A stretch of DNA of 64,000 bases from assembly GCF_003426815.1 (NCBI RefSeq), contig NZ_QKYK01000011.1:62001-126000 (forward strand), given 5' to 3'. Shown here in pieces: positions 15,439 to 23,445 of the stretch (within the stretch, counting starts at the first letter, position 1; every line of letters begins with the position of its first letter). Position numbers and translations under genes: made by a program. Source of the stretch: Desertimonas flava. GTDB taxonomy: Bacteria > Actinomycetota > Acidimicrobiia > Acidimicrobiales > Ilumatobacteraceae. Under the pieces are notes generated by a model. It searched no databases. It saw nothing but the letters and a program-made list of their open reading frames with translations, and was not told the origin of the DNA.

Positions 15439-17220
15439 TCAGCGGCCGACGGCGTAGCCGAGGTCGCCGCGGGCGTTGGCTGCGGCGCGGTAGAAGCCGT
15501 CGCCGTCCCGGCTGACGGCCGAGAGCCGGCCGAGCGACCACGGCGCGACGGGCACGACGTCGTGGCCGCGGCGACGCAGGTCGTCCACCACGGCTGCGTC
15601 GAATCGGGACTCCATGCGCACCCGTCCCGGGTGTGACTCGTGCGGGTAGAAGGAGCCCGGGAAGTGCTCGGACGTGAACGCCGGAGCGTCGATCGCCTCC
15701 TGCAGGCTGAGGCCGCCGAGTACGACGGCGCAGAAGAACGCCAGCGACCACTGGTCCTGCTGATCGCCTCCGGGCGTGCCGAACGCCAGCCACGGGCGGC
15801 CGTCGCGGAAGGCCAGCGACGGCGTCAACGTCGTGCGGGGACGGGCGCCGGGCCGCAACGAGTTCGGGTGGCCGTGCTCGAGGCAGAACATCTGGGCGCG
15901 CGTCCCGAGGCAGAACCCGAGCGACGGGATGTCGGGCGAGCTGTGCAACCAGCCACCTGACGGCGTAGCCGACACCATGTTGCCCCAGCGGTCGACGACG
16001 TCGACATGGCAGGTATCGCCCGACACGTGACCGCGGGTGCCGAGCGTGGGTTCGCCGTACCCGACGCCGCGAGCCGCCCCGACCAGGTCGTGGCGGGGCA
16101 GGTGCGGAACCCGACCGGCGATCGAACCGGGACGCAACTCGAGGCTGGCGGTGTCGTCGATGAGCACCGCCCTCGCGCAGTTGTAACTGCGGTCCAGCAG
16201 CCGGGGGACGAGATCGTCGATGGTGCCCGAGTCCCCGTACCACGCCTCGCGGTCGGCGAACGCCAGCTTGCCCGCCTCGAGCAGGAGGTGGATGTACTCG
16301 GCGCTGCCGTACGGGATCGACCGGATGCCGGCCGCGTCGAGCAGGGCGAGCTGTTGCAGGAACACCGGGCCCTGACCCCAGGCGTCCGTCTTGAACACGG
16401 TGCAGTCGCCGAATGCGAACGACGCCGGCGCTTCGACCGTCGCCGACCAGCCCGCCATGTCGTCGCCGGTGAGCAGCCCGCGATGACACTCGCCGGACGT
16501 GTCGATCCACGGGTCGCTCTGACAGAAGCGGTCGATCTCGTCGGCGACGAAGCCGCGGTACCAGACGTCCACGGCAGCGTCGATCTCGGCGTCACGATCG
16601 GGACGGGCCGCCTCGCGGATCACCCGTTCGTAGGTCTCGGCGAGGCGGAGGCGGCGCAGGCGTGACCCCACCGCCGGGACCTGCCCGTGATCGAGCCAGG
16701 CGGCGGCCGACGTGGGCCAGTCGGTGCGGAACATGTCGGCGACGTTCTCGATCGCCTGGGCCACCAGCGGCGCCGTCGGGAATCCGTCGCGGGCGTAGCC
16801 GATGGCGTACCGCAGCACGTCGGCGAGGCGCCATGTGCCCCATCGCTGCAACAGCAGCATCCATCCGCCGAAGGCGCCGGGCACGACCGCCGGCAACGTG
16901 CCCGTTCCCGGGACGACGTCGAGGCCGAGATCGTTGCGGATGTGCTCGATCGTTGCCGCCGCCGGCGCCGTGCCCTGCCCGCACACGACATCGACGCGCT
17001 GGTCCCGCTCGCTCCACAGCACGGCGGGCATCTCCCCCGCCGGCCCGGACAGGTTGGGCTCGACCACCTGGAGCACGAAGCCGGCGGCGACGGCGGCGTC
17101 GAAGGCGTTGCCGCCGTTCTCGAGCACGCTCATCGCCGAGGACGAGGCGAGCCAGTGGGTGGACGCCACCATCCCGAAGTTGCCCGTGAGCGTCGGTCGT
17201 GTCGGCGGCACGTGAGCCAT
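15439..17220 (-). CDS. Gamma-glutamyltransferase-family protein
   Basis: A 593-residue Ntn-hydrolase of the gamma-glutamyltransferase family, which normally cleaves itself and then hydrolyses or transfers gamma-glutamyl groups. The large-subunit part holds GNAFDAAVAAGFVLQVVEPNLSG. The predicted autoprocessing/nucleophilic Thr is near residue 403 in VSGD-T-CHVDVVDRWGN, and TPGGDQQDQ provides the oxyanion glycines. No signal peptide is present, unlike classical periplasmic enzymes, so it is probably cytoplasmic and may act on an imported amide; cytoplasmic relatives include cephalosporin acylase- and YwrD-like enzymes. The start is the ATG 11 bases after the VOC stop. It belongs to the minus-strand importer unit. 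Confidence 0.88.
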   Translation of the reverse strand: MAHVPPTRPTLTGNFGMVASTHWLASSSAMSVLENGGNAFDAAVAAGFVLQVVEPNLSGPAGEMPAVLWSERDQRVDVVCGQGTAPAAATIEHIRNDLGLDVVPGTGTLPAVVPGAFGGWMLLLQRWGTWRLADVLRYAIGYARDGFPTAPLVAQAIENVADMFRTDWPTSAAAWLDHGQVPAVGSRLRRLRLAETYERVIREAARPDRDAEIDAAVDVWYRGFVADEIDRFCQSDPWIDTSGECHRGLLTGDDMAGWSATVEAPASFAFGDCTVFKTDAWGQGPVFLQQLALLDAAGIRSIPYGSAEYIHLLLEAGKLAFADREAWYGDSGTIDDLVPRLLDRSYNCARAVLIDDTASLELRPGSIAGRVPHLPRHDLVGAARGVGYGEPTLGTRGHVSGDTCHVDVVDRWGNMVSATPSGGWLHSSPDIPSLGFCLGTRAQMFCLEHGHPNSLRPGARPRTTLTPSLAFRDGRPWLAFGTPGGDQQDQWSLAFFCAVVLGGLSLQEAIDAPAFTSEHFPGSFYPHESHPGRVRMESRFDAAVVDDLRRRGHDVVPVAPWSLGRLSAVSRDGDGFYRAAANARGDLGYAVGR

Positions 17221-17231
17221 TCGGGCCGCGC

Positions 17232-17621
17232 TCAGAACGCCGTGAACTCGATCAGGTTCCCGTCGGGATCCTGGACGAAGAACTGCGGGAGGAAGGCGCC
17301 GCGGCGAACGGCGAAGCCGTGTTCCTCGAACGCCGCGCACGCGGCGTCGAGGTCGTCGGAGTGGAACGCGACGTGGTTCGCCGACCCGGTCAGGCCGGTG
17401 GGCGGGTGTCCGGTCACCTCGGAGGCCGCGGCCTCGATGAGGTGCACCTGCGTGGTGCCCGCTTCGAGCCAGGCGCCGGGGACCGGCATCTTGTCGTCGG
17501 GCCGGTCCAGGCGACGGCAGCCGAGCAGCCCTTCGTAGAACTCCAGGGCGGTGGGGAGGTCGCTCACGCGGAACGACACATGGTGGACCGTGCCGGCACG
17601 GCAGCGCGGGTCGGCGGTCAT
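17232..17621 (-). CDS. VOC/glyoxalase-fold protein
   Basis: A 129-residue VOC domain with the metal-binding pattern retained: His near residue 13 (TVHHVSF), His in NHVAFHSDD and the terminal Glu in PDGNLIEF. It could be a glyoxalase-, epimerase- or fosfomycin-resistance-like enzyme, or a small dioxygenase. Its start overlaps the stop of the FAD monooxygenase by four bases (ATGA), so the two are coupled and may act consecutively. The frame is open further upstream, but the VOC domain begins right after this ATG. Confidence 0.82.
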   Translation of the reverse strand: MTADPRCRAGTVHHVSFRVSDLPTALEFYEGLLGCRRLDRPDDKMPVPGAWLEAGTTQVHLIEAAASEVTGHPPTGLTGSANHVAFHSDDLDAACAAFEEHGFAVRRGAFLPQFFVQDPDGNLIEFTAF

Positions 17622-18859
17622 GTGAGGCCGTACCCCTCGATCGACAGGCTCGTGGGTGTGGCCTTGTAGCCCCGGTCGAGCAGCTTCACCAGACCGGTCC
17701 GCTTCAGCCACGGGAGCGCCCAGAGCTTGAGGTTGCGCTTGCGCAACGCGTCGGCGTCGCGAGGGATCGCGTTGGTGTTCTTGCGGACGGCGATCGCCTG
17801 GTTGCGCTCGACGAACTCGCGGATCCGCGCCTCGTACGCCGTGAACGCTCCCGCCGGATCGTCGGGGGCGGCGACGAGTTCGCTGGCCAGCACGAAGGCG
17901 CCGATCAAGGCGATGCTGGTGCCCTGACCCGACAGGAACGACGGGGCGTAGGCGCTGTCGCCCACCAGCACGACGCGACCGCGGTGCCAGCTGTCGATGT
18001 GGATCTGGCTGACCGTGTCGTAGAAGAGGTCGTCAGTGTGTTCGAGGTCGTCGAGGAGCTGCCGCACCACGGGGACGAGGTGCCCGTCGAAGGCCCGGCG
18101 GGCGAGGCGGTGGGCCGACTTCGTGTCGTCGAGGTCGACGGCGCCGGGGTCGTCGACGATGAAGGCGACGAAGCCGCGGGCCGGGCCCTTGTTCTCGCGC
18201 ATGTGCATGGCGGTGCAGCCCGGGATGTTGAACATCGTTCCGGTGCACGGCGCCAGACCGGCCTCGTCCATGTCCCAGATGGCCACGATCGGGCCGAGGT
18301 GGCGGATGAAGTCGGACTCGGGGCCGAACACGAGACGGCGCGTCGTGGAGTGGATGCCGTCGGCGCCGACGACGATGTCGAAGCTGTCGGCGCGGCCGCT
18401 GACGAACGTGACGTCGACGCGATCGTCGTGCGGCGTGATGGTGGCGACCGATTCGTTGAACACGTAGTCGACGCTGTCGCGCGTGAGGTCGTAGAGGACG
18501 TTTGCCAGATCGCCACGCGGCAGCTCGACATCGCCCGAGGCGGCGTCGTTGAGGAGCTCGGCGCTCAGGTCCATGGTGGCGATCCGGCGGCCGGCCTGGT
18601 TGAGGATGCGGGTGGAGCGGTGGCCCACCTGGTGGCGGCGGACGTCGTCGTAGATCCCCATGCGCTTGGCGACCTGCACGGCGGTCCCACGGAGATCGAT
18701 CGGATAGCCGCCACCGCGGACGTGGGCCGCCCGTTCGACGAGCGTGACGTCCCACCCGTGGCGGGTGAGCCAGTAGCCGAGCGCCGGCCCGGCGATGCTG
18801 GCACCCGACACCAGGGCGCGGCGTCGGGGCGGTTCGATTTGTTCGGTCGCATCGGTCAT
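17618..18859 (-). CDS. FAD-dependent monooxygenase (class A flavoprotein hydroxylase, TetX/PHBH-like)
   Basis: A 413-residue single-component flavoprotein hydroxylase using NAD(P)H and oxygen. The N-terminal dinucleotide-binding motif is GASIAG near 19-24 with the acidic end VERA. The DG motif lies in VVGADGIHS and the FAD-ribityl GD motif in VVLVGDSAYAPSFLSGQG. The C-terminus has an extra basic tail. The ATG at 18859 has GAGGTG at good distance and is preferred over the GTG nine bases earlier. Relatives hydroxylate phenolic rings or inactivate tetracyclines. Within this unit it probably oxidises the imported compound after hydrolysis; the order is inference. Confidence 0.88.
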   Translation of the reverse strand: MTDATEQIEPPRRRALVSGASIAGPALGYWLTRHGWDVTLVERAAHVRGGGYPIDLRGTAVQVAKRMGIYDDVRRHQVGHRSTRILNQAGRRIATMDLSAELLNDAASGDVELPRGDLANVLYDLTRDSVDYVFNESVATITPHDDRVDVTFVSGRADSFDIVVGADGIHSTTRRLVFGPESDFIRHLGPIVAIWDMDEAGLAPCTGTMFNIPGCTAMHMRENKGPARGFVAFIVDDPGAVDLDDTKSAHRLARRAFDGHLVPVVRQLLDDLEHTDDLFYDTVSQIHIDSWHRGRVVLVGDSAYAPSFLSGQGTSIALIGAFVLASELVAAPDDPAGAFTAYEARIREFVERNQAIAVRKNTNAIPRDADALRKRNLKLWALPWLKRTGLVKLLDRGYKATPTSLSIEGYGLT

Positions 18860-18894
18860 GGTGGTCACCTCGGTGGTCGGTGGGGGACGATCGG

Positions 18895-19695
18895 TCAGGC
18901 CGGCCCGAGGCCGATGAACTGGCGGACGTGGGCCGCCACCTCGGCGGCGTACTCGGTGGCGATGCCGTGGCGGCCGCCGGGGATGGGGCGCAGCACGGCG
19001 CCGGGGATCCGTTCGGCCGTCAGCTCGGCGAGGGCGAAGGGGGCGATCGGATCGTCGGTGCCGTGGATGACCAGGGCGGGGACCTGCACCGTCGGCAGCT
19101 GGTCGATCACGTCGTGGTCGCGGACGGCGGCGATGCGCCGGGCCATCAGCTCGCGGGGCCGCTCGGTCAGGGCCCTGGTCCCGAAACCGGCGAGGTCGGG
19201 GTTGGATCGCATGCCCTCAGGAGTGAAGAGGAGGTCGAACATCGCGGCGCGGCGTTTCTCGGGACTGAGCTCGCCGACCTCGCTGGCCCGGTCGATCGCG
19301 CCGGCGGCCCGCGGCAGCGTGGCCACCAGCGTCACGCTGGCCACGCGTTCGGGGTGACGCAGCGCCGTGTGGATGGCGACCGCTCCGCCGAACGACACGC
19401 CGAGGATGTGTGCCTTCTCGAGGCCGAGGACGGCGATGAACGAGGCGAGGTCCTGGGCCATGTCGGCCACGACGTAGGGCTCGTCGGGGTTGACGGTCTC
19501 ACCGGAGTCGCGCTGGTCGTAGGCGATCGCCCGGATGCCGTCGCCGAGGTGCGGGAACAGCACGCGGAAGGCGTTGCGGTCGCTCTCACCGCCGTGGATC
19601 AGGATCAGCGGTTCGCCCGATCCGGACTCGGTGTAGGCCACCTGGACGGGGCCGAGGTCGATCACCTGGGTGGTCGTGTCGCCGGCGGTGCTCAT
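18895..19695 (-). CDS. Alpha/beta hydrolase
   Basis: A 266-residue alpha/beta hydrolase. The HG oxyanion segment is LILIHGGESDRN, the nucleophile is Ser near 101 in GVSFGG, the acid is probably in HGTDDPIAP, and the catalytic His is in GGRHGIATE. It starts at an ATG overlapping the ATPase stop by four bases, so it is translationally coupled to the importer. The frame runs on upstream inside the ATPase gene, but the domain begins here. It likely cleaves an ester, amide or C-C bond in the imported substrate. Confidence 0.88.
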   Translation of the reverse strand: MSTAGDTTTQVIDLGPVQVAYTESGSGEPLILIHGGESDRNAFRVLFPHLGDGIRAIAYDQRDSGETVNPDEPYVVADMAQDLASFIAVLGLEKAHILGVSFGGAVAIHTALRHPERVASVTLVATLPRAAGAIDRASEVGELSPEKRRAAMFDLLFTPEGMRSNPDLAGFGTRALTERPRELMARRIAAVRDHDVIDQLPTVQVPALVIHGTDDPIAPFALAELTAERIPGAVLRPIPGGRHGIATEYAAEVAAHVRQFIGLGPA

Positions 19696-21524
19696 GAGGG
19701 GAGGGCCTCCTTGGGGCTGTTCGTCTCGACCCCGGGGATCGAGCTGACCAGCTTCTGGGTGTACGGGTGGGTGGGGCGGTCGAGCACGTCGTCGACGGGT
19801 CCCTGTTCGACGATCTCGCCGGCGCTCATCACGTAGACGCGATCGGCGATCTGCCGGACCACCGCCAGGTCGTGGGTGATGAACACGTAGGCGAGGTCGA
19901 GCTCCTCCTGCAGTCGCCGGAGGAGGTTGAGGACGTGCGCCTGCACGGAGACATCGAGGGCGGAGACGACCTCGTCGCACACCAGGACCTGTGGCCGGCG
20001 GGCCAGGCCGCGGGCGATGGCGACGCGCTGGCGTTCGCCGCCCGACAGCTGAACCGGCAGGCGCCGGACGTAGTTCGCCGGCAGACCGACGAGCTCGAGC
20101 AGCTCGGCCGCCCGCCGGTCGAGATCGTCGCGGGACACGAGACGAAGCGCGTCGCGGAGCGTGGCGCCGACCGTGCGGTGCGGGTTGAGCGTGGACGACG
20201 GGTCCTGGAACGCCATCTGCACGGTCGACCGCACCGTGTCCCACTGGCGCTTGTCGGGCGAGCCGGCGAGGTCGACGCCACCGACGCGGACGTGGCCGGC
20301 CGTCGGGCGCGTGAGGCCGACGAGCATGCGGCCGAGCGTCGTCTTGCCCGAGCCCGACTCGCCGACGACGCCGACGCTCTCCCCGCGGAACACCTCGATG
20401 TCGGCGCCGGCGACGGCCACCTTTCTGCCGAACTCGCGGCAGGCCCCGGTGGTGACGATCACCGGCTCGACGCCGTGGTCGCGCGCCGGCGGCCGGTGGT
20501 GGGCCGCCTCGATCCGCAGCCCGGCGAGCTCGTCGTCGAGCTCGCCGGCCCGGATGCACCTCGAGACGTGTCCGTCGGCAATCTGGCTCAGCGCCGGCGC
20601 GCCCGACCGGCACGACTCTGTCGCCCAGGCGCAACGGGGCGCGAAGCGACAGCCGGCGGGGCGGGCGCCGGGCGCCGGCACCCCGCCGGGGATGCTCGCC
20701 AGCGACTCGACCCGGCGGTCGAGCGGGGGGTCGGCGAGCAGGAGGTTGGCCGTGTACGGGTGGGCCGGCGCCGCCAGCAACTCGTCGGTCGGGCCGGCCT
20801 CGATCACCTGGCCGGCGTACATGATGTAGGCCCGGTCGCACACCGAGAAGGCGACGCGCAGGTCGTGGGTGATCAGCACCATCGCCAGGCCGTGCGTGCG
20901 GCCCAGCCGGCGGAGCAGCTCGAGGATCTCCTTCTGCGTCGTGACATCGAGCGCCGAGGTGGGCTCGTCGGCGATGAGGACCTTGGGGTTGCGGGCGATC
21001 GCCGCGGCGATGCCGACGCGCTGGCGCATGCCGCCAGAGAGCTCGAACGGGTAGCGGTCGGCGGCAGCCGGGTCGGTGATGCCGACCTCGGCGAGACGCC
21101 GCTCGGCCTCCTGGCGGCGGGCCTGGCGCGACAGGGGACGGCCGCCGTCGTCGGTCATCCCCACGGTGACCTGGGTGCCGATTCGCTCGAGGGGGTTGAG
21201 GATCGCGTAGGGGTCCTGCATCAGCAGGGAGATCGCGCTGCCGCGCAGCTTGCGCCGTCCGGCCGGGCCGGCCTGGCGGAGGTCGTGGCCGTCGATCACC
21301 ATCTCACCGGTCGAACGCAGCCCGTGCGGAAGCAGGTCGAGGATCGCCCGCGCCGTGAGCGACTTGCCGCTCCCCGACTCGCCGGCGATCGCCACGAACT
21401 CGCCCGGGCGCAGCGAGAGCTCGAGGTCGTCGATGATGCGGATCGCTTGGCGGCGCCGCTCGAACTCGACGTCGAGCCCGCGGACGCGGAGGACGTCTAC
21501 CCCCGGCGACTCGGCGGCGCTCAT
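19692..21524 (-). CDS. Dipeptide/oligopeptide ABC transporter, fused double ATP-binding protein (DppD-DppF-like)
   Basis: A 610-residue protein with two complete ABC ATPase domains. The first carries GESGSGKS, LSGGMRQR and the C-terminal oligopeptide-type cysteine-containing extension (AGCRFAPRCAWATESC). The second carries GESGSGKTTLG and LSGGERQR. In most bacteria these are separate DppD and DppF proteins; the fusion guarantees one-to-one assembly on the permease pair. The cysteine pattern in the extension fits the iron-sulfur or structural motif of DppD-type subunits. The ATG overlaps the stop of the upstream permease by four bases. Confidence 0.93.
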   Translation of the reverse strand: MSAAESPGVDVLRVRGLDVEFERRRQAIRIIDDLELSLRPGEFVAIAGESGSGKSLTARAILDLLPHGLRSTGEMVIDGHDLRQAGPAGRRKLRGSAISLLMQDPYAILNPLERIGTQVTVGMTDDGGRPLSRQARRQEAERRLAEVGITDPAAADRYPFELSGGMRQRVGIAAAIARNPKVLIADEPTSALDVTTQKEILELLRRLGRTHGLAMVLITHDLRVAFSVCDRAYIMYAGQVIEAGPTDELLAAPAHPYTANLLLADPPLDRRVESLASIPGGVPAPGARPAGCRFAPRCAWATESCRSGAPALSQIADGHVSRCIRAGELDDELAGLRIEAAHHRPPARDHGVEPVIVTTGACREFGRKVAVAGADIEVFRGESVGVVGESGSGKTTLGRMLVGLTRPTAGHVRVGGVDLAGSPDKRQWDTVRSTVQMAFQDPSSTLNPHRTVGATLRDALRLVSRDDLDRRAAELLELVGLPANYVRRLPVQLSGGERQRVAIARGLARRPQVLVCDEVVSALDVSVQAHVLNLLRRLQEELDLAYVFITHDLAVVRQIADRVYVMSAGEIVEQGPVDDVLDRPTHPYTQKLVSSIPGVETNSPKEALPS

Positions 21525-22399
21525 CGCTGCCGCGCCGATCGCTCGTTGACGTGGTGGATCCAGTCGCCGACGACGTTGGCCGACACGGCGAGGGCGGCGA
21601 GCACGACGCCCGGCCCTGCGGTCGCCCACAGGTTCGACGACAGGCTGGCCCGGTTCTCGAACATCATGCGGCCCCAGTCGGGGGCGCCCGGGGGGACGCC
21701 GAGGCCGAGGAACGACAGCGAGGACACGGCGACGAGCCCGTAGGTGTACTGCAGGAAGAACGTCGTGACGATCAGCGGGACGAGCGCCGGCAGGAGCTGC
21801 GTGAGGATGATCCGCGGCGTCGAGATACCCACCGTACGGGCCGCTTCGATGTAGGGCAGCTGCACGCGTTCGAGCACCGCGGCACGGAAGATCCGCACGT
21901 TCATCGGCAGGCTGAACAGCAGCAGCACGGCGATCGACATCGCCAGGCCGCCGCCGGTGACGCCGACCACGACGATCGCCACGACGAGGCCGGGGAGCGA
22001 GTAGAGCAGGTCGACGAAGTGGCTCACGGCGACGTCGACCCAGCGGCCGGCGAAGCCGGCGACGAGCCCCAGCCCGACGCTCACGGTGATGCTGCCGAGA
22101 GCGAGCACGAGCGGGGCGAGGCATGCGGTGCGGGAGCCGGCGATCGTCCGCGAGAACACGTCACGCCCCAGCTGATCGGTCCCGAAGAAGTGCTGCCAGC
22201 TCGGGCCGCGCAGCGACTCGAGCGGGTTGATCAGGTCGGGATCGTGCGGGGCGATCGCCGGTGCGACCACCGCAACGGCCACGGCGAGGATGACCACCAT
22301 CGCCGCGGCCACTGTGGCCGGGACACGGGGCAGCCGCCTCTCGCCGCGCGCATCGACCGACCCGGTGACTGCGGAGGTCGAGGTCGTCGCGGCGGTCAC
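21521..22399 (-). CDS. Dipeptide/oligopeptide ABC transporter permease, DppC-like
   Basis: A 292-residue permease with a short N-terminal cytoplasmic stretch, a first helix at about 30-50, the DppC hallmark HFFGTDQLGRDVFSR and the EAA loop ARTVGISTPRIILTQLLP. The C-terminal FLGLGVPPGAPDWGRM segment is also typical. It starts at a GTG overlapping the DppB-like stop (GTGA). The reading frame is open for another 225 codons upstream inside the partner gene, but the DppC architecture fixes the start here. Confidence 0.92.
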   Translation of the reverse strand: MTAATTSTSAVTGSVDARGERRLPRVPATVAAAMVVILAVAVAVVAPAIAPHDPDLINPLESLRGPSWQHFFGTDQLGRDVFSRTIAGSRTACLAPLVLALGSITVSVGLGLVAGFAGRWVDVAVSHFVDLLYSLPGLVVAIVVVGVTGGGLAMSIAVLLLFSLPMNVRIFRAAVLERVQLPYIEAARTVGISTPRIILTQLLPALVPLIVTTFFLQYTYGLVAVSSLSFLGLGVPPGAPDWGRMMFENRASLSSNLWATAGPGVVLAALAVSANVVGDWIHHVNERSARQR

Positions 22400-23421
22400 G
22401 AGTCCACCTCCATGCCGCGACGGATCCGGGGATCGATCGCCATGCAGAGCAGGTCGACGACGAGGTTGACGCCGACCGCCAGGATGGCGATCAGGAGCGT
22501 GATGCCCTGGAGCACCGGGATGTCGCGGGCGTTGATCGACTCGATCAGCTGGGTCCCGACGCCCTTCAAGCTGAACATCCGCTCGACGATCACCAGACCA
22601 CCGACGAGCGTGACGATCAGCGAGCCGGACCAGGTGACGATGTGGACCGCGGCGTTGCGCACCAGCACCCGCCCGACGACGTAGCGGGACGACAGCCCCC
22701 GGGCCCGGGCGAAGGTGATGTAGTCCTCGTCGAGGATCTCGGCGAAGCGAACCCGCGAGAGCTTCGTCGTCGACGCCAGCAGCACGGTGGTCGTGGTGAC
22801 CGCCGGCAGCACGAGGTGCCGCACCGTGTCCCAGCCGCCGTCGCCCGAGCCGAAGAAGGGAAGCCACCCGAGCCGCACGCCGACGATGTAGGCCACGAAC
22901 GTGCCGGTCACGAACACCGGCGTGCTGGCGCCCAGCACGGTGCCGCCGACGATCACCCGGTCGAGCACCGTGCCCCGGCGGCGGGCGGCGACATAGCCGA
23001 GCGTCAGTCCGGCCGTGATGGCGAAGATCCACGTCATCGCCAGCAGCGGGATCGTGACACCCCACGCCGCCCGCCACACGACGGTGGTCACCGACTCACG
23101 GAAGATGAACGAGTCGCCGAGATCGAGCCGCAGCAGCGACCGCAGGTACGACGCGTACTGGGTGGGCAAGGGGTCGTTCAGTTGGTACCGCTCGCGCACC
23201 GCCTGGCGCTGCGCGTCGGTGGCGTCGCGCCCGAGCAGGGCGTTCTCCGGTCCGCCGGGGGCGGCGTGGATGAGCAGGAACACCAGGACCGACACGAGCA
23301 GCAGTACGAAGACCGCGGCGACGAGACGTCGGGCGACGAGGCAGACCACGGGGTTCGACGCGACCTGCGCGAGGCGCCGTTCACGCCGGACCCCGGGGGC
23401 CGTGGCTGCGAGCTGCTGCAC
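22396..23421 (-). CDS. Dipeptide/oligopeptide ABC transporter permease, DppB-like
   Basis: A 341-residue permease with six predicted helices. The first helix is followed by the family motif of APGGPENALLG and YQLNDPLPTQYASYLRSLLRLDLGDSF, and the EAA loop is in ARGLSSRYVVGRVLVRNA. The start is GTG. It follows the binding-protein gene by 24 bases and overlaps the DppC-like gene by four, so the whole importer is one transcription unit. Confidence 0.92.
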   Translation of the reverse strand: MQQLAATAPGVRRERRLAQVASNPVVCLVARRLVAAVFVLLLVSVLVFLLIHAAPGGPENALLGRDATDAQRQAVRERYQLNDPLPTQYASYLRSLLRLDLGDSFIFRESVTTVVWRAAWGVTIPLLAMTWIFAITAGLTLGYVAARRRGTVLDRVIVGGTVLGASTPVFVTGTFVAYIVGVRLGWLPFFGSGDGGWDTVRHLVLPAVTTTTVLLASTTKLSRVRFAEILDEDYITFARARGLSSRYVVGRVLVRNAAVHIVTWSGSLIVTLVGGLVIVERMFSLKGVGTQLIESINARDIPVLQGITLLIAILAVGVNLVVDLLCMAIDPRIRRGMEVDS

Positions 23422-23445
23422 GATGGAACCTGTGCTCGTGACCGG

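Noticed and set aside
17618..18859. A tetracycline-inactivating (TetX-type) resistance role for the FAD monooxygenase.
   Set aside because: The fold is shared by many hydroxylases. Its position in a catabolic transport unit fits substrate oxidation better than resistance.
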